Shown: positions 8,720 through 16,579 of the stretch, one piece after another
How positions within the stretch are numbered: the stretch's first letter is position 1
How the letters are laid out: each line of letters starts with the position of its first letter
NCBI GenBank assembly: GCA_028708845.1
Contig: JAQVXZ010000023.1
Coordinates: forward strand, 1-39,719
DNA from: Bacteroidales bacterium
Lineage (GTDB): Bacteria; Bacteroidota; Bacteroidia; Bacteroidales; P3
Direction of reading: 5' to 3'
Length of the DNA: 39,719 nucleotides
The notes under the pieces: model-generated
Told to the model about the DNA's origin: nothing
Database searches by the model: none
Seen by the model: the letters and a program-made list of their open reading frames with translations, nothing else
Position numbers and translations under genes: made by a program

Positions 8720-11293
8720 ATGTACTCAGAAAACGAAAAGATAGTAAAGGTTGACATTGAGAAACAAATGAAGTCTGCCTACATTGATTATGCAATGAGC
8801 GTTATTGTTTCTCGTGCCTTACCTGACGTTAGAGACGGAATGAAGCCTGTTCATCGTAGGATATTATATGCGATGAATGACATGGGAATGTTTTACAATA
8901 CCGCTACTAAGAAAAGTGCTAGAATTGTAGGGGAAGTTTTAGGTAAATATCACCCACATGGAGATAGTTCTGTGTATATGGCGATGGTTCGTATGGCTCA
9001 AACTTGGTCGATGAGATACAAGCTAGTTGATGGTCAAGGTAACTTTGGTTCCATTGATAATGACCCTCCAGCTGCTATGCGTTATACTGAGGCACGTTTG
9101 GCTAAGATTTCTCATGATATATTAGCTGATATTGAAAAAGATACAGTTGATTTTCAAGATAACTTCGATGGTAGTTTGAAAGAACCTACCGTATTACCAA
9201 CTAAAGTACCTGTTCTATTAATTAATGGAGCTTCGGGAATTGCTGTTGGTATGGCAACCAATATGGCACCTCATAACCTAACAGAGGTTCTGAACGGAAC
9301 AATTGCATATATCGACAATAATGACATCACTATTGAAGAACTTATGCAATTTATTAAAGCTCCTGACTTTCCAACTGGTGGAATAATCTACGGCTACGAA
9401 GGAGTTAAGGAAGCTTATCATACAGGAAGAGGTCAGGTTGTTATGAGAGGTGAGGCTCTTATTGAGGAGGGACCTAATGGTCACGATCAAATAATTGTTT
9501 CTTCTATACCTTATCAAGTAACAAAATCTGAAATGATTAAGCGTCAGGCACAACTTGCTGACGAAAAGAAAATAGAAGGTATTTCTGAAATTAGAGATGA
9601 AAGTAATAAGGACGGTATTAGAATTGTTTATAGATTGAAAAGAGACGCAATGTCAAATGTTGTCTTAAATAAACTATACCAATATTCTGACCTTCAATCT
9701 TCATTTTCAATCAATAGCATTGCTTTAGTTAATGGAAGACCTCAGATGCTTAATTTAAAACAAATTATTAAGTATTTTGTTGAGCATAGGATGGAGGTTG
9801 TTGAGAGGAGAACCAGATTTGATCTTGCAAAGGCTCAAGAAAGAGCTCATATACTAGAGGGTTTATTAAAAGCATTAGACTTTATTGACGAGATAATTGC
9901 TTTGATTCGTTCATCTCAAACTGTTCAAGAGGCAAGAGATGCAATGGCAGAAAGATGGGGTTTCTCAGAACTTCAAACAAGAGCAATTGTGGAGATGCGT
10001 CTTCGTCAACTTGCAGCCTTGGAAAGAGAAAAACTTCAATCGGAATATGATGAACTAATGGCATTTATTCAAAAATGCTTGAATATTCTAAATAACCCTG
10101 ATGTTCTAATGCAGGTTATTAAGGATGAACTTCTTGAAATAAAAGAAAAGTTTGGTGACCAAAGAAATACAAGAATTGAATATTCTTCTTCTGACTTCAA
10201 AATAGAAGATATGATTGCTGACGAAGAGATTGTGATTACAATTTCACATCTTGGATACATCAAACGTACTCTTTTGTCAGAATATAAAGTACAAAACAGA
10301 GGAGGAAAGGGATCTCGTGGAGCTAGATCAAGAGATGAGGACTTTATTGAACATATCTATACCGCTACCATGCATAACTACATTCTTTTCTTTACCGAGA
10401 AAGGACGTTGCTATTGGATGAGAGCGTTTGAAATTCCAGAAGGAACAAAGGTTTCGAAAGGAAGAGCAATTCAAAACCTTATCAGCCTAGAACCAGACGA
10501 TAATGTTAAAGCATATATCAATACAAAAGACTTAAAGGACTTAGACTATGTAAATAGTAACTACATTATAATGTGTACTAAGAACGGTATTATTAAGAAA
10601 ACCAGCCTTGAAGCATATTCACGTCCAAGAATCAATGGAATTAATGCAATAACAGTTCGTGATGGAGATGTTCTTCTGGAAGCTAAACTAACTAATGGTA
10701 ACCATGAAATCTTTATGGCACTTCACAGTGGTAACTGTATTCGTTTCTCAGAATCGAAAGTAAGACCAATGGGAAGAAATGCATCGGGAGTGAAAGGAAT
10801 TACCCTTAGAAGTGAAGAAGATTATGTGATTGGCATGGTTTCTGTAGAGAATGCAGAAAAGGATATACTTGTTGTTTCTGAAAAAGGATATGGCAAACGT
10901 TCTGCAGTTGACGAATATCGTCATACTAATAGAGGAGGAAAAGGCGTTAGAACATTAAAGATAACAGAGAAAACAGGTAGTCTTATAGCAATAAAAGATG
11001 TAGACGACACAGGAGACTTAATGATAATAAACAAATCAGGCATAACAATTAGAATTGCAATAGCAGACCTTAGAGTTTTAGGTAGAGCAACACAAGGCGT
11101 TAGGCTGATTAAGTTAAAGGGAGATGATGAAATTGCAGCAGTATGTAGGATAGATGCATCAGATGATGATGAGGACGTTGAAAGAGTTGCAATTGATGGT
11201 GAGGAAATCATTGATGATGGCATAGAAGATATTGAAGAAATAGATGATATTGAGGAAGTAGAAGAAGATGAGACTTTGGATGCTGACGAATAA
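8720..11293 (+). CDS. gyrA: DNA gyrase subunit A
   Basis: The protein is 857 aa from the ATG at 8720, whose numbering then coincides with E. coli GyrA in the breakage-reunion domain: active-site Tyr122 in AAMRYTE and the quinolone region [10 protein letters not shown] at residues 78-87. Gyrase A cleaves and rejoins DNA for negative supercoiling, with GyrB supplying ATPase activity (not in this window). The C-terminal beta-pinwheel carries a GyrA-box-like QNRGGKG and a second NRGGKG, which favours GyrA over ParC. The last ~45 residues are a very acidic tail of Asp/Glu. Residue 87 is Met where E. coli has Asp. The TPR gene follows after 57 bp without an obvious terminator. Confidence 0.95.
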   Translation: MYSENEKIVKVDIEKQMKSAYIDYAMSVIVSRALPDVRDGMKPVHRRILYAMNDMGMFYNTATKKSARIVGEVLGKYHPHGDSSVYMAMVRMAQTWSMRYKLVDGQGNFGSIDNDPPAAMRYTEARLAKISHDILADIEKDTVDFQDNFDGSLKEPTVLPTKVPVLLINGASGIAVGMATNMAPHNLTEVLNGTIAYIDNNDITIEELMQFIKAPDFPTGGIIYGYEGVKEAYHTGRGQVVMRGEALIEEGPNGHDQIIVSSIPYQVTKSEMIKRQAQLADEKKIEGISEIRDESNKDGIRIVYRLKRDAMSNVVLNKLYQYSDLQSSFSINSIALVNGRPQMLNLKQIIKYFVEHRMEVVERRTRFDLAKAQERAHILEGLLKALDFIDEIIALIRSSQTVQEARDAMAERWGFSELQTRAIVEMRLRQLAALEREKLQSEYDELMAFIQKCLNILNNPDVLMQVIKDELLEIKEKFGDQRNTRIEYSSSDFKIEDMIADEEIVITISHLGYIKRTLLSEYKVQNRGGKGSRGARSRDEDFIEHIYTATMHNYILFFTEKGRCYWMRAFEIPEGTKVSKGRAIQNLISLEPDDNVKAYINTKDLKDLDYVNSNYIIMCTKNGIIKKTSLEAYSRPRINGINAITVRDGDVLLEAKLTNGNHEIFMALHSGNCIRFSESKVRPMGRNASGVKGITLRSEEDYVIGMVSVENAEKDILVVSEKGYGKRSAVDEYRHTNRGGKGVRTLKITEKTGSLIAIKDVDDTGDLMIINKSGITIRIAIADLRVLGRATQGVRLIKLKGDDEIAAVCRIDASDDDEDVERVAIDGEEIIDDGIEDIEEIDDIEEVEEDETLDADE

Positions 11294-11350
11294 ATAAATG
11301 AAGAAAACGAATAAATAATAGATTATTAAATATAAAATAACACTTAAGAA

Positions 11351-12556
11351 ATGAAGAGAATAATTTTATTTGTAGCATTTGTAGTTTTTGGAATAAGCGC
11401 CAATGCACAAACAATGAAAGTTCAAAGTGCTTATGCAGATATGAAAAACAAACGTCTGGCAGAGGCTAAGAAGAATATTGATGCAGCTTGTGTGCACGAA
11501 AGCACAAAAAACGATGCTAAAACATGGCATTATTCAGGCCTAATTTATGCAAAACTAGTTGAAGTATCTCAAACAGATGAAAAGCTGTATAAGAAACAAA
11601 AGATAGATACTCCAATACCAGAACTTGCACAAGCATCTAGGATAGCATTAGAAAAATCAATTGAAATTGAAAAAGAAGCACAGACAAATGAATACGTGGG
11701 TGCAAACATAAACACAATGAATTATGTTATTATCTATCAATTCGATATTGCTCTTAACACCTTCAACTCTGGAAAATACGCAGAATCAATTCCTCTTTTT
11801 GAAGAAGTGGTAAAGGGAGCAGTTATAGCAAGAAACAAAGAAGTTGAAATGAAATCTAATTTCTGTATTGCAATGGCTTATGATGCAACAAAACAATCAG
11901 ATAAGGCTGTTGAGATGTATCGTCAATTAGTTAAGCAAAACACAAAAGAAGAAGCTGTTTATATCAACTTATTTATTGCTAACAAAAAAGCAAACGAATT
12001 AGAAAAAGCAATTAATGTTTTGAAAGTAGGAGTAAAGAACCTTCCAGGAAACTATAGATTGATTGGATTACTTTCAGGAGCTTATGTTGAAGCAGGAAAC
12101 AAAGTTGAGGCTGATAAAACAATAGCAACCCTTAAAACAATTGCTGATACAATATCTGAAAACAAACCTTCAGTACTTGTAATTATTGGTGATGTTCTTA
12201 GAGATGCCAACAACCTTGATGAAGCTGTTGCAATGTATAACCAGTCCTTAGAGCTTAATCCAACTCAAACCGAGGCTAATTATGGATTAGGAGTATTATA
12301 CTTCAATACAGCAGTAGACTTAAAAGAAAAGGCAGACAAACTACCATTCGATGCAACAGAAGAATACGACAAACTTCAAAAAGACTCAAAAACAAATTTC
12401 TCTTTAGCAATACCATTTTTTGAAAAAGTATTAGCTAAAAAATCAAAAGACATCAACACATTAAACGCTTTAAAGATTATCTATTCAAGACTTGAAATGA
12501 CAGATAAATATAAAGAAGTTAATGCAGTGCTAGATTCACTTAGACAACAACAATAG
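11351..12556 (+). CDS. Exported TPR-repeat protein
   Basis: This 401-aa protein has a signal peptide (MKRIILFVAFVVFGISANAQ). The rest is helical with tetratricopeptide-like repeats; the clearest is near residues 285-325 (NNLDEAVAMYNQSLELNPTQ followed by ANYGLGVLYF), with others around 120-180 and 185-250. TPR proteins are scaffolds for protein contacts; no partner can be named. It probably resides in the periplasm. It lies 57 bp after gyrA on the same strand, with a strong terminator 20 bp downstream, so gyrA and this gene probably share a transcript. Confidence 0.85.
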   Translation: MKRIILFVAFVVFGISANAQTMKVQSAYADMKNKRLAEAKKNIDAACVHESTKNDAKTWHYSGLIYAKLVEVSQTDEKLYKKQKIDTPIPELAQASRIALEKSIEIEKEAQTNEYVGANINTMNYVIIYQFDIALNTFNSGKYAESIPLFEEVVKGAVIARNKEVEMKSNFCIAMAYDATKQSDKAVEMYRQLVKQNTKEEAVYINLFIANKKANELEKAINVLKVGVKNLPGNYRLIGLLSGAYVEAGNKVEADKTIATLKTIADTISENKPSVLVIIGDVLRDANNLDEAVAMYNQSLELNPTQTEANYGLGVLYFNTAVDLKEKADKLPFDATEEYDKLQKDSKTNFSLAIPFFEKVLAKKSKDINTLNALKIIYSRLEMTDKYKEVNAVLDSLRQQQ

Positions 12557-12576
12557 GATAACCTAATATAAAACCT

Positions 12577-12607
12577 AAACCCTCAATATTTACTTATTGA
12601 GGGTTTT
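12577..12607 (+). terminator. Intrinsic terminator after gyrA-TPR
   Basis: AAACCCTCAATA at 12577-12588 pairs fully with TATTGAGGGTTT at 12595-12606 around a 6-nt loop, and the stem runs into a T tract. Confidence 0.9.
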
Positions 12608-12660
12608 TTTATGCTAAAGAAAAAACAAATCCAAAAGACTGCGTAAAAAAGACTGCGTAA

Positions 12661-12810
12661 TAAATTCTTAAAACGCAATAATAAATTTTTATTACGCAGT
12701 TTCCGTAAATCCTTTCTTCGTTCTAGTAAATTATTACTTTGATTCAAGAAATTCTTTCTTCGTTTCAGTAAATTATTCCTTTGATTGAAGAAATTGATTG
12801 AGCGTTTCAT
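12661..12810. repeat. Degenerate 21-bp tandem array A
   Basis: Units start with (T/G)AAAT at 12661, 12682, 12706, 12727, 12748, 12769 and 12790. All steps are 21 bp except one of 24. Alternate units resemble each other most (12706 with 12748; 12727 with 12769), giving a 42-bp higher-order repeat. The best unit contains AAATTCTTTCTTCGTTTCAG. Within and before it, ACTGCGTAATAAA at 12652-12664 pairs with its reverse complement at 12688-12700, and AAGACTGCGTAA occurs twice at 12635 and 12649. The array fills the gap between the TPR terminator and the glutathione peroxidase promoter. Confidence 0.75.
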
Positions 12811-12827
12811 TTTTTAGTCTATATTTG
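12798..12827 (+). promoter_or_regulatory. Promoter of glutathione peroxidase
   Basis: TTG at 12798-12800, a 19-bp spacer, then TATATTTG at 12820-12827: an exact Bacteroidota promoter. Its -33 side overlaps the last unit of array A. Confidence 0.7.
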
Positions 12828-12872
12828 TAGCATAATTTTATTTCGGTTAATCAAAATTAATATTTATTAGAT

Positions 12873-13355
12873 ATGGCAAAGGATTTTTATACATTTAAAG
12901 CTAATTCTATTCAAGGAAAAGAAATTAGTATGGAAATATATAGGGGAAAGACTATTTTGGTAGTAAATACTGCTAGTAAATGTGGTTTTACTCCTCAATT
13001 AGAGGGTCTAGAGATGCTTTATAAGAAATATAAGGACAAAGGACTAGTTATTCTTGGTTTTCCTTGCAATCAGTTCTTAAATCAAGAGTCAGGAGATGAA
13101 AAATCCATCTCCGAGGGTTGTTTAATCAATTATGGAGTTAGTTTTCCAATGTTTTCTAAGATTGACGTTAATGGAAAAGATGCTCACCCGATTTATAAGT
13201 ACTTAAAGAAGGAATTAGGTGGTTTATTTTTCAATTCAATCAAATGGAACTTCACAAAATTCTTAATTGACAAAAATGGTAAACCAATCAAGAGATATTC
13301 CCCTACATTCAAACCAGAAAGAATTGATTTTGAATTAGAAAAACTACTTAAATAA
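12873..13355 (+). CDS. Glutathione peroxidase-family thiol peroxidase (Cys type)
   Basis: The protein is 160 aa, the usual length of bacterial non-selenium enzymes. The peroxidatic Cys37 is in ASKCGFTPQ; the FPCNQF motif (Cys65), Gln71 and the WNFTKF segment (Trp/Asn) complete the catalytic tetrad. Cys83 sits where the resolving Cys of thioredoxin-dependent GPx proteins is found, so the reductant is more likely thioredoxin than glutathione (inference from family knowledge). No signal peptide, so cytoplasmic. It reduces hydrogen peroxide and organic hydroperoxides. It has its own promoter and is convergent with the DUF4159 gene. Confidence 0.92.
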   Translation: MAKDFYTFKANSIQGKEISMEIYRGKTILVVNTASKCGFTPQLEGLEMLYKKYKDKGLVILGFPCNQFLNQESGDEKSISEGCLINYGVSFPMFSKIDVNGKDAHPIYKYLKKELGGLFFNSIKWNFTKFLIDKNGKPIKRYSPTFKPERIDFELEKLLK

Positions 13356-13402
13356 TTGTAAAAGCAAAATAAATAATTAGAAAACACCATAAAGAGCTTT
13401 TC

Positions 13403-14053
13403 CTATTGCATAAATACAAACTGTATAAGATTTGCTCCCATTTGAAGTGCTTTTAGGCGGGTTTGGGGTGGGTCGTTATGTACTTCTTCATCTTCCCAAC
13501 CATTTCCAAGGTCTGTTTCGTAGCTGAAAAAACAAACTAATCTGCCTTCCCAGAATAGGCCGTAGCCTTTGGGTGGTTTGCCGTCGTGTTCGTGGATTTT
13601 TGGTAATCCATTAGGGAAATTGAACTTTTGATGATAGATGGGGTGGGTAAATGGTATTTCTACAAAGTCTAGCTCTGGAAATACTTTTTTCATCTGTGGT
13701 TCTATAAATTTTCTTAGGCCGTAATTGTCGTCAATATGTAGGAATCCTCCGCCAATTAGATAATTTCTTAAATTCTTTTGTTCTTGGTCTGAAAAGACAA
13801 CATTGCCATGTCCTGTTAGGTGACAAAATGGATATAGGAATATTTCTGAACTTCCTATATCAATTGTTGCATAGTCCGATGATAGGTTGGTGCCTAGTTC
13901 TTTGTTGCAGAAGTTTATTAGGTTTCTTAATGAGGTTGGGTTTGCATACCAATCGCCTCCTCCGTTATATTTTAATAGTGCAAGAGTGTTTTTTTGCCCA
14001 AATGATGTGAGTGAAAAAACTATTAAGCTTATTAGTATGATTGATTTTCTCAT
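13403..14053 (-). CDS. Exported DUF4159 protein
   Basis: This 216-aa protein has a signal peptide (MRKSIILISLIVFSLTSFGQ). The mature part begins with the typical DUF4159 opening (LALLKYNGGGDWYANPTSL) and contains the segment LRNYLIGGGFLHIDDNYG, which resembles a class I glutamine amidotransferase-like/ThuA-like fold. Function unknown; predicted periplasmic. Its ATG overlaps the rsmE stop by 4 bp, so it is the last gene of the minus operon outer-membrane protein - rsmE - DUF4159. Confidence 0.8.
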   Translation of the reverse strand: MRKSIILISLIVFSLTSFGQKNTLALLKYNGGGDWYANPTSLRNLINFCNKELGTNLSSDYATIDIGSSEIFLYPFCHLTGHGNVVFSDQEQKNLRNYLIGGGFLHIDDNYGLRKFIEPQMKKVFPELDFVEIPFTHPIYHQKFNFPNGLPKIHEHDGKPPKGYGLFWEGRLVCFFSYETDLGNGWEDEEVHNDPPQTRLKALQMGANLIQFVFMQ

Positions 14054-14754
14054 TGATTTAGTGAATGAATGATATTTACAACATATAGTCCTGCTGTTTC
14101 TGTTCTTAATCTTTCTTTTCCAAGTGTTATTGTTTGAAAATTGTTCTTTAGAGCTTCCTGAACTTCTTTTTCTGAGAAGTCACCCTCTGGTCCAATGACT
14201 ATTAAGACGCTTTCTTTTGGTTTGTAAATATCTTTTATCTGGTTTCTGTTTTCTCCTACGCAGTAACCAATTAGTTTATGTGTTTCTGTTGAGTTTTTAA
14301 TCAATTGAAGTAGGGGAGTTGGCTCGTTGAGTTTTGGCATATAGGCTTTAAGTGATTGTTTCATTGCTGAAATAATTATCTTTTCTAGCCTTTCGTGCTT
14401 GATGTTTTCCCTTTCTGAATGTTGACAAATAATAGGGGTTATTTCATCTATGCCCATTTCTGTTGCTTTTTCCAAAAACCATTCTATTCTTGCTATGTTT
14501 TTGGTTGGTGCAATGGCAACATGTAGGTAGTAATCTCTTTTATTATATTCCTCTTGTGTGCTTATTACCTTAAGAATACATGATTTTGGATTTGCTTCAA
14601 GTATTTCTGCCTCAAAAAGATTACCTAAGCCATCGGTCAAATGAACCTTGTCGCCTTCTTTTTGTCGAAGTACCTTAATTAAGTGTTGTGATTCTTCCTT
14701 TCCAAGGGTATATATTTGGTCAGGAATTATATCAGGACAATAGAATAATTGCAT
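14050..14754 (-). CDS. rsmE: 16S rRNA (uracil-1498-N3)-methyltransferase
   Basis: The protein has 234 aa. An N-terminal PUA-like RNA-binding part (residues ~1-70, with ESQHLIKVLRQKEGD) is followed by a SPOUT methyltransferase domain with the knot motifs IGPEGDFSEKE and the closing TLGKERLRTETAGLYVV, hallmark residues of RsmE for S-adenosylmethionine binding. It methylates U1498 of 16S rRNA in the assembled small subunit. It lies 9 bp after the outer-membrane protein gene and overlaps DUF4159 by 4 bp. Confidence 0.93.
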   Translation of the reverse strand: MQLFYCPDIIPDQIYTLGKEESQHLIKVLRQKEGDKVHLTDGLGNLFEAEILEANPKSCILKVISTQEEYNKRDYYLHVAIAPTKNIARIEWFLEKATEMGIDEITPIICQHSERENIKHERLEKIIISAMKQSLKAYMPKLNEPTPLLQLIKNSTETHKLIGYCVGENRNQIKDIYKPKESVLIVIGPEGDFSEKEVQEALKNNFQTITLGKERLRTETAGLYVVNIIHSLNQ

Positions 14755-14763
14755 AGGTTAATA

Positions 14764-15501
14764 CTATAAACTATATGCTACGCCAATAGATGCTGAAATG
14801 TTTAATAAACCTTGTGTTTTTACTTTTCCAGATGATTCAGCTAGAACAGGTCTTCCAGCTCTGTCTCTATAATAGAAAGGAGTCATTGCTTCAAAGGTGT
14901 ATCCGCCTGTATAATCTGCTCCAACTTGAGCTCTTAACCTAAAGTCTGTGTTTAGTTCATACATTATCCCAAAATATGCTTTTGCGCTTGGAAGTACATG
15001 GTTTATTTTTATTTCATTTTCTACATTATAATATGAAATAAGTTCGTTTTTATAGTCTTTTTCTCTAACCATCATTTGAATTCCTGCATCTAAACCAAGA
15101 AAATAATGCATTTTCTTTTTGGTTATGTAAAAATTATACGATGCCATAACAGGAATATATCCAAAACTATTGTGTTTTGAGAATGTAAGTGGATATGAAG
15201 TTCCTATTGGTTCGATATCAAAATTTGCACCTCTATGGTAGGTGTATCCTAAGTATCCACCAAGACCATGAGCTGTTGTTGTATATCCTTTCTTTCTTCC
15301 TGTTTTGTATTGATAGCCAACAGTAAAGCCATATCCCATTGGGTTAAGGTCAGCATTTTGACCCATCATCATACTACCATCTAAGTTTAGCATAATAAAG
15401 TATTCAGGAGGAGCTTCCATATAGGAACCTTTGCGCCAATCTTGAGAAAATGCATTGATTGCTACAATGTTTATCAAAAAGAAAAACAAGATTTTTTTCA
15501 T
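14764..15501 (-). CDS. Outer-membrane beta-barrel protein
   Basis: This 245-aa protein has a signal peptide (MKKILFFFLINIVAINAFSQ). The rest alternates hydrophobic and polar residues in likely beta strands rich in Tyr and Gly (GYGFTVGYQYKTG, GLGGYLGYTYH) and ends in a strand (LLNISASIGVAYSL), as in small outer-membrane barrels. No enzymatic motif is seen. First gene of its minus operon, with its promoter at 15546-15575. Confidence 0.75.
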   Translation of the reverse strand: MKKILFFFLINIVAINAFSQDWRKGSYMEAPPEYFIMLNLDGSMMMGQNADLNPMGYGFTVGYQYKTGRKKGYTTTAHGLGGYLGYTYHRGANFDIEPIGTSYPLTFSKHNSFGYIPVMASYNFYITKKKMHYFLGLDAGIQMMVREKDYKNELISYYNVENEIKINHVLPSAKAYFGIMYELNTDFRLRAQVGADYTGGYTFEAMTPFYYRDRAGRPVLAESSGKVKTQGLLNISASIGVAYSL

Positions 15502-15545
15502 ATCAATTATAGATTTAAATTTAATTAATTATCGATTCTGCGTGC

Positions 15546-15575
15546 CAAAATTACGAATAATATTTGAAATTGCAA
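15546..15575 (-). promoter_or_regulatory. Promoter of the outer-membrane protein-rsmE-DUF4159 operon
   Basis: On the minus strand TTG (15575-15573), a 19-bp spacer, then TAATTTTG (15553-15546), giving a leader of about 39 nt. It overlaps the oppositely oriented promoter at 15563-15593. Confidence 0.75.
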
Positions 15576-15593
15576 GTTTTCTTATTATCTTTG
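15563..15593 (+). promoter_or_regulatory. Promoter of the flavoprotein-glycogen operon
   Basis: TTTG at 15563-15566, exactly 19 bp, then TATCTTTG at 15586-15593. The ATG is at 15607, so the leader would be only about 8 nt, too short for a Shine-Dalgarno sequence. Confidence 0.8.
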
Positions 15594-15606
15594 TAGCAAA
15601 AATAGT

Positions 15607-16560
15607 ATGAATAATAGAATTTGCGATTTATTAAAGATAAAATCACCTATAATTTCAGGAGGAATGGTATGGTGTAGTGGATGGGAATTAGCCTCAGCAG
15701 TAAGCAACGAGGGAGGACTTGGATTAATTGGTGCAGGCTCAATGTCGCCAGATGTTTTAAGAGAACATATTAAGAAATGTAAACAAGCTACAAATAACAT
15801 ATTTGGGGTTAATATTCCTATGATGAACCCAAATTCTCCAATACATATTGATATTGTTATTGAAGAAAAAGTTAAAGTTGTTTTCACTTCGGCAGGAAAT
15901 CCTGCAACATACACTAAGAAGCTAAAAGATAATGGAATAATTGTAGTTCATGTTGTTGCTAATGAGAAGTTTGCACTTAAAGCTCAAGATGCAGGTGTTG
16001 ATGCTGTTGTTTGTGAGGGTTTTGAGGCAGGTGGACATAATGGTAAAGAAGAAACGACAACTTTTGTGCTAATTAATCAATTAGCTGGAAAGCTTAATAT
16101 TCCAATTATTGCTGCAGGAGGAATTGCAACAGGTCAACAAATACTTGCAATGATGTCACTTGGAGCAGAGGGAGTTCAAATTGGTTCACTATTTGCAGCC
16201 AGCAAAGAGTCCTCAGCTCATGAAAACTTTAAAAAGGCAATTGTAGATGCTAAGGAAGGCGACACAATGCTATTTCTTAGAAAACTTTCTCCTACACGTC
16301 TTTTGAAAGGTGGGCATTATGATAAAATTCAAGCTGCTGAACAAAGAGGAGCATCTAAGGAAGAACTTTTAGAGATTATAGGAAAAGGAAAGACTAGACT
16401 TGGGATGTTTGAAGGAAATATGGAAGAGGGAGAATTGGAAATTGGACAAGTTAGTTCGATGATTAATGAAATATTAAGTGTTGAAGAGATTTTTGCAAAG
16501 CTTAGAAGCGAATATTCTGAGGCTCTTGCAAGAATGGGTTCAGTAATTAAATCAATTTAA
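15607..16560 (+). CDS. FabK / nitronate monooxygenase-family FMN flavoprotein
   Basis: The protein is 317 aa, a TIM-barrel flavoprotein. Seen motifs: SPIISGGMVWCS near the N-terminus, SNEGGLGLIGAG, FGVNIPMM, the EGFEAGGHNGKE loop holding the His that corresponds to the catalytic His of FabK and nitronate monooxygenase, and the phosphate-binding AAGGIATG plus GAEGVQIGS. The overall string is closer to FabK (enoyl-ACP reductase II, last step of fatty-acid elongation) than to fungal nitronate monooxygenases, but family members are easily confused, so no gene symbol is given. It is 19 bp upstream of the glycogen fusion gene and probably co-transcribed with it. Confidence 0.8.
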   Translation: MNNRICDLLKIKSPIISGGMVWCSGWELASAVSNEGGLGLIGAGSMSPDVLREHIKKCKQATNNIFGVNIPMMNPNSPIHIDIVIEEKVKVVFTSAGNPATYTKKLKDNGIIVVHVVANEKFALKAQDAGVDAVVCEGFEAGGHNGKEETTTFVLINQLAGKLNIPIIAAGGIATGQQILAMMSLGAEGVQIGSLFAASKESSAHENFKKAIVDAKEGDTMLFLRKLSPTRLLKGGHYDKIQAAEQRGASKEELLEIIGKGKTRLGMFEGNMEEGELEIGQVSSMINEILSVEEIFAKLRSEYSEALARMGSVIKSI

Positions 16561-16579
16561 TAATTTTATAAGAAAAAAT

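Noticed and set aside
10921-11223. Antisense 100-aa ORF within gyrA
   Set aside because: Ser/Ile-rich shadow of the acidic GyrA tail and well-conserved gyrA coding sequence; no promoter or family resemblance.
13356-13402. Terminator between the convergent glutathione peroxidase and DUF4159 genes
   Set aside because: Only a 6-bp AAAAGC/GCTTTT pairing with a long loop, too weak to call.
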